From Caballeronia glebae (GTDB lineage: Bacteria > Pseudomonadota > Gammaproteobacteria > Burkholderiales > Burkholderiaceae): DNA of 64,000 nt. How positions within the stretch are numbered: position 1 is the first letter of the stretch; the number at the start of each line of letters is the position of its first letter. The position numbers were made by a program, and so were the translations under genes. Below the pieces are notes generated by a model. That model did not search any database, was not told the DNA's origin, and saw only the letters and a list, made by a program, of their open reading frames with translations. Positions 54,102 to 62,745 of the stretch are shown piece by piece. The stretch is taken from assembly GCF_001545035.1 (NCBI RefSeq), contig NZ_FCOJ02000012.1:1-64000 (forward strand). Direction: 5' to 3'.

Positions 54102-55304
54102 ATGACCGAACACTCGGTGCCGTTGTTCATGTGGCTCGTCATTGCGCTGTGTTGCGCCGCGACCTGTCACGCGACGCTCGCGGCGCTGCTCTTTCCCGGC
54201 CTTCGCGGGACGGCGCATGCGCGGCGCGGCGGCAACGTGTCCGGACCTATTAGCGTGCTGAAGCCGCTTTGCGGCATCGAGCCGCGCCTTTACTCGAATC
54301 TCGAAACCTTCTGTAGGCAGACGCATCCGTCATATCAATTGTTGTTCGGCGTGGCGAGCGCGTCGGACCCCGCGGCGCGCGTCGTCGAGCGGCTCGCGCA
54401 CGCGTATCCGAAGCGCGACATCGAACTCGTGATCGACGGCGCCGCGCACGGCAGCAATCGCAAGGTCGGCAACCTGATCAACCTCGCCGCGCGCGCGAAG
54501 CACGATCTCATCGTGATCGCGGACAGCGATATCGCCGTCGAGCCGGACTATCTCGTGCGCGTGACCGAGCCGCTCGCCGATGCGAACGTGGGCGTCGTCA
54601 CGTGTCTGTATCGCGCGCGGCGCGTGGGCGGCTTCTGGTCGCGCATCGGCGCGCTGTTCATCGACGAATGGTTTGCGCCTTCGGTACACGTGAGCAATGC
54701 CATCGGCCAGCGGCGCTTCGGCTTCGGCGCGACGCTCGCGCTCAGGCGCGACACGCTCGTGAAGTCGGGCGGTTTCGAAGCGGTGCGCGATTGTCTCGCG
54801 GACGATTACTGGCTCGCGGAACACGTTCGCGCGCTCGGCCTGCGCACGGTGCTCTCCGACGTGGTCGTCGCCACCGATGTGATCGAGCACGATCTCGCGT
54901 CGCTCTGGAGCCGCGAAACGCGCTGGCTGCGCACGATCCGCTCGATCAACCCGCTCGGCTTCGCGTGGCTGTGCCTCACGTTCACCACGCCGTGGCTTCT
55001 GATGAGCGCGTTGCTCGGACTCGGCTTCGAGCACGGAACGGACGCCGCGCAAGGCGTCGCGGATATGATCGTCGATCTGAGCACGTCGCTCGGCCTCTCG
55101 GCGCGGCTCCTGCTGCATAAACGAAGCGCACGCTCGTGGCGCTCGTTCTGCCGCGACCTGCCGCTCATTCCGCTACGCGACGTGCTGATGTGCCTGCAAT
55201 GGCTCGCCGCATCGTTCGGATCGAGCGTCGTGTGGCGCGGCGTGCGCATCCCGCTCGACGACGCGCGCGAGCACTACGACGCCAACGCCCGCGACAGTCA
55301 ATGA
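54102..55304 (+). CDS. hpnI: HpnI, hopanoid glycosyltransferase
   Basis: 400 aa GT21-type (ceramide glucosyltransferase-like) membrane enzyme. N-terminal helix, then the catalytic core with VLKPLCGIEPRLYSNLETF, NLINLAARAKHDLIVIADSDIAV (DxD), and a QxxRW-like EHD...RETRWLRTIR. C-terminal helices follow. HpnI adds N-acetylglucosamine to bacteriohopanetetrol, the first step towards amino-sugar head groups. The gene before it is closed by a terminator and PmrA box 3 lies upstream, so hpnI-hpnK is probably in the PmrA/QseB-type regulon. hpnK follows 85 bp later. Confidence 0.92.
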   Translation: MTEHSVPLFMWLVIALCCAATCHATLAALLFPGLRGTAHARRGGNVSGPISVLKPLCGIEPRLYSNLETFCRQTHPSYQLLFGVASASDPAARVVERLAHAYPKRDIELVIDGAAHGSNRKVGNLINLAARAKHDLIVIADSDIAVEPDYLVRVTEPLADANVGVVTCLYRARRVGGFWSRIGALFIDEWFAPSVHVSNAIGQRRFGFGATLALRRDTLVKSGGFEAVRDCLADDYWLAEHVRALGLRTVLSDVVVATDVIEHDLASLWSRETRWLRTIRSINPLGFAWLCLTFTTPWLLMSALLGLGFEHGTDAAQGVADMIVDLSTSLGLSARLLLHKRSARSWRSFCRDLPLIPLRDVLMCLQWLAASFGSSVVWRGVRIPLDDAREHYDANARDSQ

Positions 55305-55389
55305 CGCATCCAGCCATGCTCTCGCATCGTGAAGCACGCCGGCTTGCGTCGGGACATGCTGAAACAACACTCGCACGAGACATAACGCC

Positions 55390-56223
55390 GTGCGCGGCCT
55401 GATCGTCACCGCCGATGACTTCGGCCTGCACGAGCGCGTGAACGAGGCGGTCGCGTGCGCGCATCGCGAAGGCGTGCTGACGTGCGCGAGCCTGATGGTC
55501 GGCGCAAACGCCGCTCACGACGCCGTTAAAATCGCGCGCAATCTGCCTGCGTTGCGCGTCGGCCTGCATCTCGTGCTGACCGATGGCGTCGCCTCGCTAC
55601 CGCATTGGTCGATACCCGATCTCGTCGATGCGCGCGGCAACTTCGAAGGTTCGATGTTCGAGAACGGCGTGCGCTTCTACTTCCTGCCGAGCGTGCGGCG
55701 GCAACTCGCAATGGAGATCCGTGCGCAATTCGAGGCATTCGCGGCGACCGGCCTCGCGCTCGATCACGTCAACGTGCACAAGCATTTTCATCTGCATCCG
55801 ACGGTGCTTGCGCTGATTCTCGAAATCGGCGCGCAATTCGACATGCGCGCGATGCGCCTGCCGCGCGAGGTGCGCGGCTCGCTCTTTCTCATGCCGTGGA
55901 TCGCGCTGATGAAGCGGCGCCTCGACAACGCGGGCATCCTTCATAACGACCGGGTCGCGGGCATCGCGCAAACGGGTCACATGGATGAAGCCGCGTGGCT
56001 CGCGCTGCTTGCGGCGGCGCCCGACGGCGTGCTCGAAATCTACAGCCATCCCGCGACGGCCGGCCCGCCGCTGACGAACGCGATGCGCGACTATCGTCAC
56101 GAAGACGAACTCGCTGCGTTGTGCTCGCCGCGCGTGGCGCGCGCCATCGAAGCGACCGGCGCGATGCACGGCGGCTTCGCGGATGTGTTCGGTTTCGACA
56201 GCGCGCCCGAAACGGCCGCGTGA
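55390..56223 (+). CDS. hpnK: HpnK, hopanoid deacetylase (YdjC-like)
   Basis: 277 aa. YdjC/carbohydrate deacetylase fold with the metal-binding TADDFGLHERVN (Asp-Asp pair), the HVNVHKHFHLHP His triad region, and EIYSHPAT near the end. HpnK removes the acetyl group from N-acetylglucosaminyl bacteriohopanetetrol made by HpnI. The start is GTG at 55390 (no ATG near). HpnJ, the radical-SAM enzyme that forms the cyclitol ether, is not in this window. The next gene is on the same strand but seems independently regulated. Confidence 0.92.
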   Translation: MRGLIVTADDFGLHERVNEAVACAHREGVLTCASLMVGANAAHDAVKIARNLPALRVGLHLVLTDGVASLPHWSIPDLVDARGNFEGSMFENGVRFYFLPSVRRQLAMEIRAQFEAFAATGLALDHVNVHKHFHLHPTVLALILEIGAQFDMRAMRLPREVRGSLFLMPWIALMKRRLDNAGILHNDRVAGIAQTGHMDEAAWLALLAAAPDGVLEIYSHPATAGPPLTNAMRDYRHEDELAALCSPRVARAIEATGAMHGGFADVFGFDSAPETAA

Positions 56224-56233
56224 GGCGCGCATC

Positions 56234-56252
56234 GGTGAGAACTTTCGGGAGC
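56234..56252 (+). repeat. Dispersed motif copy H
   Basis: GGTGAGAACTTTCGGGAGC. Both blocks conserved apart from one base after GGTGAG. It starts 10 bp after the hpnK stop and lies just upstream of the operator sites of the next gene. Confidence 0.75.
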
Positions 56253-56270
56253 GCGATTTTTCTTGCGAAA

Positions 56271-56317
56271 GTTGCAGATCGCAACTAAATTGAACGAATC
56301 TGGTTGCGCACCGCAAC
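56271..56317. promoter_or_regulatory. Paired operators GTTGC-N5-GCAAC upstream of MarR-GNAT gene
   Basis: Two palindromes with identical half-sites, GTTGC-AGATC-GCAAC (56271-56285) and GTTGC-GCACC-GCAAC (56303-56317), centres 32 bp apart, about three helical turns. The second ends 13 bp before the start codon. Likely autoregulatory MarR sites. Confidence 0.75.
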
Positions 56318-56330
56318 CGATGGAGGCGAC

Positions 56331-57305
56331 ATGGACTTCATCGACACACCCGTTCAATCCCGCGACAAAACCATCCTCGAACTGCGCGACTTCTCGCGCA
56401 AGCTCGTGCGCGAGCTGGGCTTCATGCGCAACACGCTCGCGGACAGCGGGCTCGCGCCGTCGGCGGTGCATGCGATCATCGAGATCGGCGCGACGCCCGG
56501 CATTCAGGCTCGCGACATCGCGCAGATTCTGCGGCTCGACAAATCGAATGCGAGCCGGCAGATCGCGCGGCTCGAAGCGGCGGGGCTCGTCACGCGGCAG
56601 ACATCGAGCGAAGATGCGCGCTCGTCCGAGTTGTTTCTCACAACGGCCGGGCAGAAGCTGCGTAGAAAGATCGACAAGTTCGCGACCGACCAGGTCTCGG
56701 ACGCGCTGCGCCGCATGGTGCCCGAAGATCAGCAGACGCTCGTGCGCTCGCTCGCGCTCTATGCCGATGCGCTCGCGCACGCTCATGACCACAAGACGCC
56801 GCACGCCGCGCTCACGGAAAGCACGCGCATCGTCGAGGGATATCAGCCGGGCTGCATCGGCGATGTGGCGAGCCTGCACGCGCGTTTCTATGCGCATCAT
56901 GCGAGCTTCGGCGTGTTCTTCGAGCGCAAGGTCGCGACCGAACTGGCCGCGTTCGCCGAAAGCCTGCCCGCGAAAGGCAAGGCGCTGTGGCTCGTGATGC
57001 AAGGCGAGCGCACGCTCGGCTCGCTCGCGATCGACGGCGATCTGGCCACGCGCGTCGCGCATCTGCGCTGGTTCATCATCGACGATGCATTGCGCGGCAG
57101 CGGCATCGGCAAGCAATTGATGGCGCGCGCGATGAGCTTCGCCGACGCGCACTACGACGAAACCTATCTCTGGACGTTCAAGAGCCTGGACGCCGCGCGC
57201 CACTTGTACGAATCGTTCGGCTTCACGTTGAGCGATGAAGCCGAAGGCACGCAATGGGGCGCATCCGTCACCGAGCAGCGTTTCACACGCCGCCCGGCTC
57301 GATGA
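56331..57305 (+). CDS. MarR-GNAT fusion regulator/acetyltransferase, second copy
   Basis: 324 aa. MarR domain (about 1-150: IQARDIAQILRLDKSNASRQIARLEAAGLV) and a GNAT domain (about 165-320, acetyl-CoA loop LRGSGIGKQLM). Same architecture as the protein at 46.9-47.8 kb but clearly diverged, and the predicted operators differ. GGAGG precedes the ATG at 56331; an earlier in-frame ATG is less likely. Converges with the aldolase gene, one base apart. Confidence 0.9.
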   Translation: MDFIDTPVQSRDKTILELRDFSRKLVRELGFMRNTLADSGLAPSAVHAIIEIGATPGIQARDIAQILRLDKSNASRQIARLEAAGLVTRQTSSEDARSSELFLTTAGQKLRRKIDKFATDQVSDALRRMVPEDQQTLVRSLALYADALAHAHDHKTPHAALTESTRIVEGYQPGCIGDVASLHARFYAHHASFGVFFERKVATELAAFAESLPAKGKALWLVMQGERTLGSLAIDGDLATRVAHLRWFIIDDALRGSGIGKQLMARAMSFADAHYDETYLWTFKSLDAARHLYESFGFTLSDEAEGTQWGASVTEQRFTRRPAR

Positions 57306-57306
57306 T

Positions 57307-58224
57307 TCATCGGCGCAAAACGCGCGATGTCGGTCCGAGACGTTGCGCGAAACGGCGCGCGCATTCGATACCGAACGGCGTGGGACGCGCGCCACGATCG
57401 TGCAACACGTCGAAGCCCATGCGCCACGCCGCGATGCGCTTGCCGTAACAGGTGAGCGTTTCCAGGGACTGCATCACGAAGACGATTTCCGGCAGCACTT
57501 CCGCATACAGCCGTTCGGCATCGTGTTCGCGACCTTCGGCGAAGGCGCCGTGAATGGCGACCTGACGATCGAACGCGTCGGGCGCGACGATCAGGCCGTC
57601 GCAGCCGGCGCGCAAGTTGTCCACGAGTTCCTGACCGCCGCGCCCGTTGAATACCGCGAGCGTCTGTTCGAGCGCGCGCAATCGCTCGATGGTCGCGCGT
57701 ATCGTCACGGCCGGGCCTTCGCCCTTCAGCAAGCGGAAGTTCGGGCGCTCGGCGGCGAGCGCGGCGATCGATTCCGCCGACAAACCCACGCCGAGATATT
57801 CGGGCGCGTTCTGAATGCCCGCGTTCGCGCCGGTTCGTTCGAGCACCGACGCGAAGAAGTCGTAGTAGAACGCCTCGGGTTCGCCGCGTTTCGACGGCGG
57901 CTGAAGGATGAGCCACGCCGCGCCGCGTTCGAGCGCATGATCGGCGAGCGCGACTTGAGCATCGACGCTGTCGCCGGTGATCGTGACCGCGAGCGGCACG
58001 CGGCCGGCGATGTGCGCGGCGCAATCGTCGATCATCGTGCGCTTTTCCGCTTCCGACAGTCGATTCACTTCGGTCGCGAGACCGAGCGTGACGATCGCCG
58101 GCGCGCCCGCCGCGATGGTCGCGTCGATCTGCTTGCGCGTGGCGTCGCTGTCGAGGCGATTCAGTGCGTCGAAATAGGCGTACAGCACCGGCCACATGCC
58201 GGGCGGCGTTTTCAGGTTCGACAT
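57307..58224 (-). CDS. DapA-family aldolase/dehydratase for a sugar acid
   Basis: 305 aa TIM-barrel lyase. Schiff-base Lys167 in FRLLKGEGP. The usual GYNxP stretch is changed to GIQNAPEY, which sets it apart from true dihydrodipicolinate synthase. It lies 10 bp after the IlvD/Edd dehydratase gene in the same operon, so it most likely acts on a 2-keto-3-deoxy sugar acid made by that enzyme. The exact reaction is inference. Confidence 0.88.
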   Translation of the reverse strand: MSNLKTPPGMWPVLYAYFDALNRLDSDATRKQIDATIAAGAPAIVTLGLATEVNRLSEAEKRTMIDDCAAHIAGRVPLAVTITGDSVDAQVALADHALERGAAWLILQPPSKRGEPEAFYYDFFASVLERTGANAGIQNAPEYLGVGLSAESIAALAAERPNFRLLKGEGPAVTIRATIERLRALEQTLAVFNGRGGQELVDNLRAGCDGLIVAPDAFDRQVAIHGAFAEGREHDAERLYAEVLPEIVFVMQSLETLTCYGKRIAAWRMGFDVLHDRGARPTPFGIECARRFAQRLGPTSRVLRR

Positions 58225-58234
58225 CGACGCCTCC

Positions 58235-59947
58235 TTAGTGCGAATCGCGCGGCACCGGCGCGCCGCTCGAACCGACGAGGAAGTCCAGGTCCGCGCCCTG
58301 ATCCGCCTGCAACACGTGCTCGACGTACAAACGGTAGTAACCGCGCTTCGGCAACTCGGGCGCTTGCCACGCGGCTCGGCGCTTTTCGAGTTCTTCGTCC
58401 GATACTTCGAGATGCAGACGGCGCGCCTCTACATCCAGTTCGATCATGTCGCCGGTCTGCACGAGTGCGAGCGGACCGCCCGCCGCCGCTTCCGGCGACA
58501 CATGCAGCACGACCGCGCCATAGGCCGTGCCGCTCATGCGGCCATCGGAGATGCGGACCATGTCGGTGATGCCTTTTTGCAGCACCTTTTTCGGCAGCGG
58601 CATGTTGCCGACTTCCGCGAAGCCGGGATAACCCTTCGGCCCCGCGCCCTTCAATACCATGACGCAATGTTCGTCGATATCGAGCGAATCGTCGTCGACC
58701 TTCGCGTGAAGCTCTTCGACGTTCTCGAACACGACCGCGCGCCCGCGATGCTTCAGCAACGATTGCGTCGCCGCCGACGGCTTGATGACCGCGCCGTTCG
58801 GCGCGAGATTGCCCTTCAGCACCGCGATGCCCGCGTGCGGTTTGAACGGCTGCTCGAATCGGGTGATGACTTTCTCGTCGTAGTTCGGCGCGGCGCTCAC
58901 GTTGTCCCAGATCGTGCTGCCGTTCACCGTGAGCGCATCGCGATGCAAAAGGCCTTGCTCGCCGAGCTGACGCAGCACTGCGGGCAAGCCGCCCGCGTAG
59001 TAGAAGTCTTCCATCAGATATTCGCCCGATGGTTGCAGGTTCACGAGGCAAGGCACGTTGCTGCCGAGTTCCCAGTCTTCGAGCGTGAGTTCCACGCCGA
59101 TACGCTTCGCCAGCGCGATCAGATGCACGACCGCATTCGTCGATCCGCCGATGGCCGCGTTCGTGCGGATCGCGTTCTCGAAGGCCTCGCGCGTGAGGAT
59201 CTTGTCCATCGTGACATCCTCCTTGACCATCCCGACGATGCGTCGTCCGGCCATATGAGCGAGCACCTGACGGCGCGCATCGACGGCGGGAATCGCGGCG
59301 TTGTGCGGCAGGCCCATGCCGAGCGATTCGACCATCGAGGCCATCGTGGAGGCGGTGCCCATCGTCATGCAATGGCCGCGCGAACGGTTCATGCACGACT
59401 CGGCTTCGACGAATTCTTCCTGCGTCATCGTGCCCGCGCGCACTTCCTCGGACATCTGCCACACGCCCGTGCCCGAGCCGATGGTGCGGCCGCGAAAACG
59501 GCCGTTGAGCATCGGCCCGCCCGACACCGCGAGGGCGGGCAGATTGCACGACGCCGCGCCCATCAGCAAGGCGGGCGTCGTCTTGTCGCAACCGACGAGA
59601 AGAATGACGCCATCGATAGGATTGCCGCGTATGGACTCTTCGACATCCATCGATGCGAGATTGCGAAACAGCATCGCCGTGGGCCGCAGATTCGATTCGC
59701 CGAGCGACATCACGGGAAATTCCAGCGGCAAGCCGCCCGCCTCGCGCACGCCACGCTTCACGTATTCGGCAAGCTCGCGAAAATGCGCGTTGCACGGCGT
59801 GAGTTCCGACCACGTATTGCAGATGCCGATAACCGGCCGGCCATCGAACTGATCGTGAGGAATGCCTTGATTCTTCATCCACGAACGATGGATGAAGGCG
59901 TCTTTGTCTTTGCCGCCGAACCAGCTTTGCGAACGTAGCTTGCGCAT
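58235..59947 (-). CDS. IlvD/Edd-family sugar-acid dehydratase (L-arabinonate type)
   Basis: 570 aa. [2Fe-2S]-dependent dehydratase. The three cluster Cys positions of the pentonate dehydratases are visible: Cys52 (SELTPCN), Cys120 (LVGCDKTTPA) and Cys193 (SRGHCMTMGTAST), spaced 68 and 73 residues as in characterised L-arabinonate dehydratase. It takes water from an aldonic acid to give a 2-keto-3-deoxy acid. Followed by the DapA-like gene (operon) and preceded by a terminator after the MHS transporter, so it has its own promoter. Confidence 0.92.
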   Translation of the reverse strand: MRKLRSQSWFGGKDKDAFIHRSWMKNQGIPHDQFDGRPVIGICNTWSELTPCNAHFRELAEYVKRGVREAGGLPLEFPVMSLGESNLRPTAMLFRNLASMDVEESIRGNPIDGVILLVGCDKTTPALLMGAASCNLPALAVSGGPMLNGRFRGRTIGSGTGVWQMSEEVRAGTMTQEEFVEAESCMNRSRGHCMTMGTASTMASMVESLGMGLPHNAAIPAVDARRQVLAHMAGRRIVGMVKEDVTMDKILTREAFENAIRTNAAIGGSTNAVVHLIALAKRIGVELTLEDWELGSNVPCLVNLQPSGEYLMEDFYYAGGLPAVLRQLGEQGLLHRDALTVNGSTIWDNVSAAPNYDEKVITRFEQPFKPHAGIAVLKGNLAPNGAVIKPSAATQSLLKHRGRAVVFENVEELHAKVDDDSLDIDEHCVMVLKGAGPKGYPGFAEVGNMPLPKKVLQKGITDMVRISDGRMSGTAYGAVVLHVSPEAAAGGPLALVQTGDMIELDVEARRLHLEVSDEELEKRRAAWQAPELPKRGYYRLYVEHVLQADQGADLDFLVGSSGAPVPRDSH

Positions 59948-59992
59948 GGAAGTCCCCTTTTATCGCGCTTTCTTCATAGTGTGGGATCCAGT

Positions 59993-60018
59993 AAAAAAGG
60001 CCGCGCGGGCGGCCTTTT
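59993..60018 (-). terminator. Intrinsic terminator between MHS transporter and dehydratase
   Basis: On the minus strand a stem of GCGGCC-type pairs (AAAAGGCCGC/GCGGCCTTTT, loop of 4) and a six-T run after it. Ends the transporter transcript. Confidence 0.82.
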
Positions 60019-60087
60019 CGAAACCCGGACACGTCGAGTTATACACCTCGATACGCATCCGGCGCGCGTGTCTCGCAGGATTTGGGA

Positions 60088-61413
60088 TCAGTCGAGCGTT
60101 TCCTTTGATCTTTCGCGCATGCACGCCACCGCGACCACGGAGAACACGCCGCAGCCGATCACGTACCACGCGGGCGCCATGACGCTCTTCGTGATGACGA
60201 TGAGCGACGTCACGAAGAACTGCGCGAAGCCGCCGAAGATCGCGACGCCGATGCTGTAGACGATCGCCGCGCCCGTTGCGCGCACCGAGCGCGGGAACAG
60301 TTCGCCGAGCATCGCGCCGGTCGGACCGACGTTGAGCGAATGCACGATCGAGAGCACCGTGACGACCGAGAGCAGCGTGCCCGCCGTCGGCGACTGGTTC
60401 AAGAGCGCGAACGCCGGCCAGATTGCGAGCATCAGAAGAATGCGCGTCGTCTGAGCGAGCTTGTTGCGGCCGATGCGGTCCGACAGATAACCGCCGATCG
60501 GCGCGACGACGAAGAGAATCGCGCCCGACACGCAGCCCGAGAGCATCGCCGTCCAGCTCGGCAGACCGAGCGTCTTCACGCCGTAGATCGACAGATAAAA
60601 CACGATGATGAAGTGCGCCGACGTGCCGCCGATCGTCAGACCCAGTCCGTTGAGCACCGCGCGGCGATGTTCGCGCAGCACGGCGAAGAGCGGGATTTTC
60701 GGCGCTTTCGGTGCGGTGGCCACGTTTTGCGGCGGCGCTTCTTCCATCGTGTGACGCAGCCACCAGCCGACCGGCACGATCGCCGTGCCGATGAAGAACG
60801 GCACGCGCCAGCCCCAGCTTTCGAGTTGCGCCGTCGAAAGCGATGCCGTGAGCGCGACGCCCGTCAGCGCGCCCGCGAGCGCCGAAAGCCCCTGGCTTGA
60901 GAACTGCCACGATGCATAAAGGCCGCGACGGTTCGCGGGCGCCTGTTCGAGCAGCAGTGTCGTCGATGCGCCCACCTCGCCGCCCGCCGAGAAGCCCTGA
61001 ATCAGCCGCGCGATCACGAGAATGATCGGCGCGGCGATGCCCGCCTGCGCGTAAGTCGGCGCGACCGCGATCATCGCCGTGCCGAGCGCCATCAGGCCGA
61101 GCGTGAGCAGCATCGCCTTCTTGCGGCCGACGCGATCCGCGTACATGCCGATCAGCAAACCGCCGACAGGCCGCGTGAAGAACCCGACGCCGAAGCTCGC
61201 CACCGCGAGCAGCAACTGGCCGACCGGATCGTGCACCGGAAAGAACAGCTTGCCGATGGTGAGCGCGAAGAACGCATAGACGATGAAGTCGTAGAACTCG
61301 AGCGCGTTGCCGACCGCCGCCGCCAGGACGAGGCGGGTGCGCGCCGCGCGGCTCGTGGTCGCCGGCGTCGCGGGCGATGCGCCGTCGCTGGCCATCGTGG
61401 GTGTAATCATCAT
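60088..61413 (-). CDS. MHS-family (MFS) transporter for organic/sugar acid
   Basis: 441 aa, twelve helices, with NALEFYDFIVYAFFALTIG in helix 1, GMYADRVGRKKAMLL and RLIQGFSAGGEVGASTTLLLEQ motifs, and SDRIGRNKLAQ in the second half. It should import the acid fed to the downstream catabolic genes. It lies between the M20 amidohydrolase and dehydratase genes on the same strand. Confidence 0.92.
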   Translation of the reverse strand: MMITPTMASDGASPATPATTSRAARTRLVLAAAVGNALEFYDFIVYAFFALTIGKLFFPVHDPVGQLLLAVASFGVGFFTRPVGGLLIGMYADRVGRKKAMLLTLGLMALGTAMIAVAPTYAQAGIAAPIILVIARLIQGFSAGGEVGASTTLLLEQAPANRRGLYASWQFSSQGLSALAGALTGVALTASLSTAQLESWGWRVPFFIGTAIVPVGWWLRHTMEEAPPQNVATAPKAPKIPLFAVLREHRRAVLNGLGLTIGGTSAHFIIVFYLSIYGVKTLGLPSWTAMLSGCVSGAILFVVAPIGGYLSDRIGRNKLAQTTRILLMLAIWPAFALLNQSPTAGTLLSVVTVLSIVHSLNVGPTGAMLGELFPRSVRATGAAIVYSIGVAIFGGFAQFFVTSLIVITKSVMAPAWYVIGCGVFSVVAVACMRERSKETLD

Positions 61414-61437
61414 GTGCTCCGGTGCGTCGGTCGAAGA

Positions 61438-62619
61438 TCAGTCGGCGAGCCAGGCTTCGGCCAGGCGCACCCAGTAACTCGCGCCGATCGCGAGGATGTC
61501 GTCGTTGAAGTCGTAGCCGGGGTTGTGCACCATGCAGCCGCCCTTCGAGCCGATGCCGTTGCCGATCCACGCATACGTGCCCGGACACGCTTCGAGCATG
61601 AAGGCGAAGTCTTCGCTGCCCATCAGCGGCCGCGCGGCGGGATCGACGCGTTGCGCGCCGAGCATCTGGGTCGCGACATCGGTGGCGAAGGCGGTCGGTT
61701 CCGCGTGATTCACGAGCACCGGATAGCCGAGTTCATAGTCGATCTCGGCCGTGCAGCCGAACGCCAGAGCCTGCGCGTTCACGAGCGCGGTAATGCGCTC
61801 CTGAAGCTGCTTGCGAACGCCCGCGTCGAGCGAGCGCACCGAGAGTTTCATCAGCGCGGTCTCGGGAATCACGTTGCACGCCTCGCCCGCCTGCACGCTG
61901 CCGACCGTGACGACCGCGGGCTTTTGCGCATCGATTTCGCGCGCGACGATGCTGTTGAGACCGAGCATGATCGATGCGACCGCGGGCATCGGATCGCGTG
62001 CGACGTGCGGCATCGCGCCATGACCGCCGACGCCGCGCACGGTGATGTTCACGCGATCCGACGACGCCATGCCCGGACCGGGCGTGAAGAACATGTCGCC
62101 CGCGGGCAGACCGGGCATGTTGTGCAGGCCGAACACGGCGTCGCACGGAAATTTTTCGAAGAGACCGTCTTCGATCATCGCGCGCGCGCCCGCCTCGCCT
62201 TCCTCGGCGGGCTGGAAGATCACGATCAGCGTGCCCGAGAACTGGCGGCTTTCGGCAAGATAACGCGCGGCGCACAGGAGCATTGCGGTATGGCCGTCGT
62301 GACCGCATGCGTGCATCGTGCGCGCATGCTTGCTCGCGTAGGGCAGGCCGGTCGTTTCCTCGATCGGCAACGCGTCCATGTCGGCGCGCAGACCGATACG
62401 CTTGCCGCCCTCGCCTTCCTTCAACACGCCGACGACGCCCGTCTTGCCCAGCCCGCGATGCACTTCGTAGCCCCATTGCGCGAGCAATCCGGCGACGAGA
62501 TCGCTCGTCAGTGTTTCTTCATATGCAAGTTCCGGATGCGCATGAATGCGCCGGCGCACATCGACAAATTCCGATGCGATGGCTGCAATTCCGGGGATAA
62601 CGGGCTCGATTGACAACAT
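61438..62619 (-). CDS. M20-family amidohydrolase (hippurate hydrolase-like)
   Basis: 393 aa di-zinc peptidase/aminoacylase. Metal-binding regions: ACGHDGHTAML, QPAEEGEAGARAMIEDG (catalytic Glu pair), GLHNMPGLPAG and PLMGSEDFAFML. Hydrolyses N-acyl amino acids or similar amides. Start at 62619 has AGGAG at six bases. Divergent from the LysR regulator and 24 bp upstream of the MHS gene, so it may feed the same pathway. Real substrate unknown. Confidence 0.92.
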   Translation of the reverse strand: MLSIEPVIPGIAAIASEFVDVRRRIHAHPELAYEETLTSDLVAGLLAQWGYEVHRGLGKTGVVGVLKEGEGGKRIGLRADMDALPIEETTGLPYASKHARTMHACGHDGHTAMLLCAARYLAESRQFSGTLIVIFQPAEEGEAGARAMIEDGLFEKFPCDAVFGLHNMPGLPAGDMFFTPGPGMASSDRVNITVRGVGGHGAMPHVARDPMPAVASIMLGLNSIVAREIDAQKPAVVTVGSVQAGEACNVIPETALMKLSVRSLDAGVRKQLQERITALVNAQALAFGCTAEIDYELGYPVLVNHAEPTAFATDVATQMLGAQRVDPAARPLMGSEDFAFMLEACPGTYAWIGNGIGSKGGCMVHNPGYDFNDDILAIGASYWVRLAEAWLAD

Positions 62620-62695
62620 GTGACACTCCTTGCTTGATGCGACTCGATGTGTGCCAAGCATATAAAGCCGTAAAGCAAACCAAAAGACGGTAAAT

Positions 62696-62729
62696 TTATT
62701 GCGTGATTACTATTAGTTGTCGGCAATAA
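62696..62729. promoter_or_regulatory. Inverted repeat in the LysR/M20 gap
   Basis: TTATTGC and GCAATAA, 7-bp perfect arms with a 20-bp spacer, in AT-rich DNA between the divergent LysR and M20 genes. Location and symmetry suit a LysR operator. Confidence 0.5.
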
Positions 62730-62745
62730 CCCTAGGATGTCGCTC

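Noticed and set aside
58196..59938. Long plus-strand frame opposite the IlvD/Edd dehydratase
   Set aside because: The minus frame has all cluster Cys and family motifs; the plus frame is Arg/His-rich.
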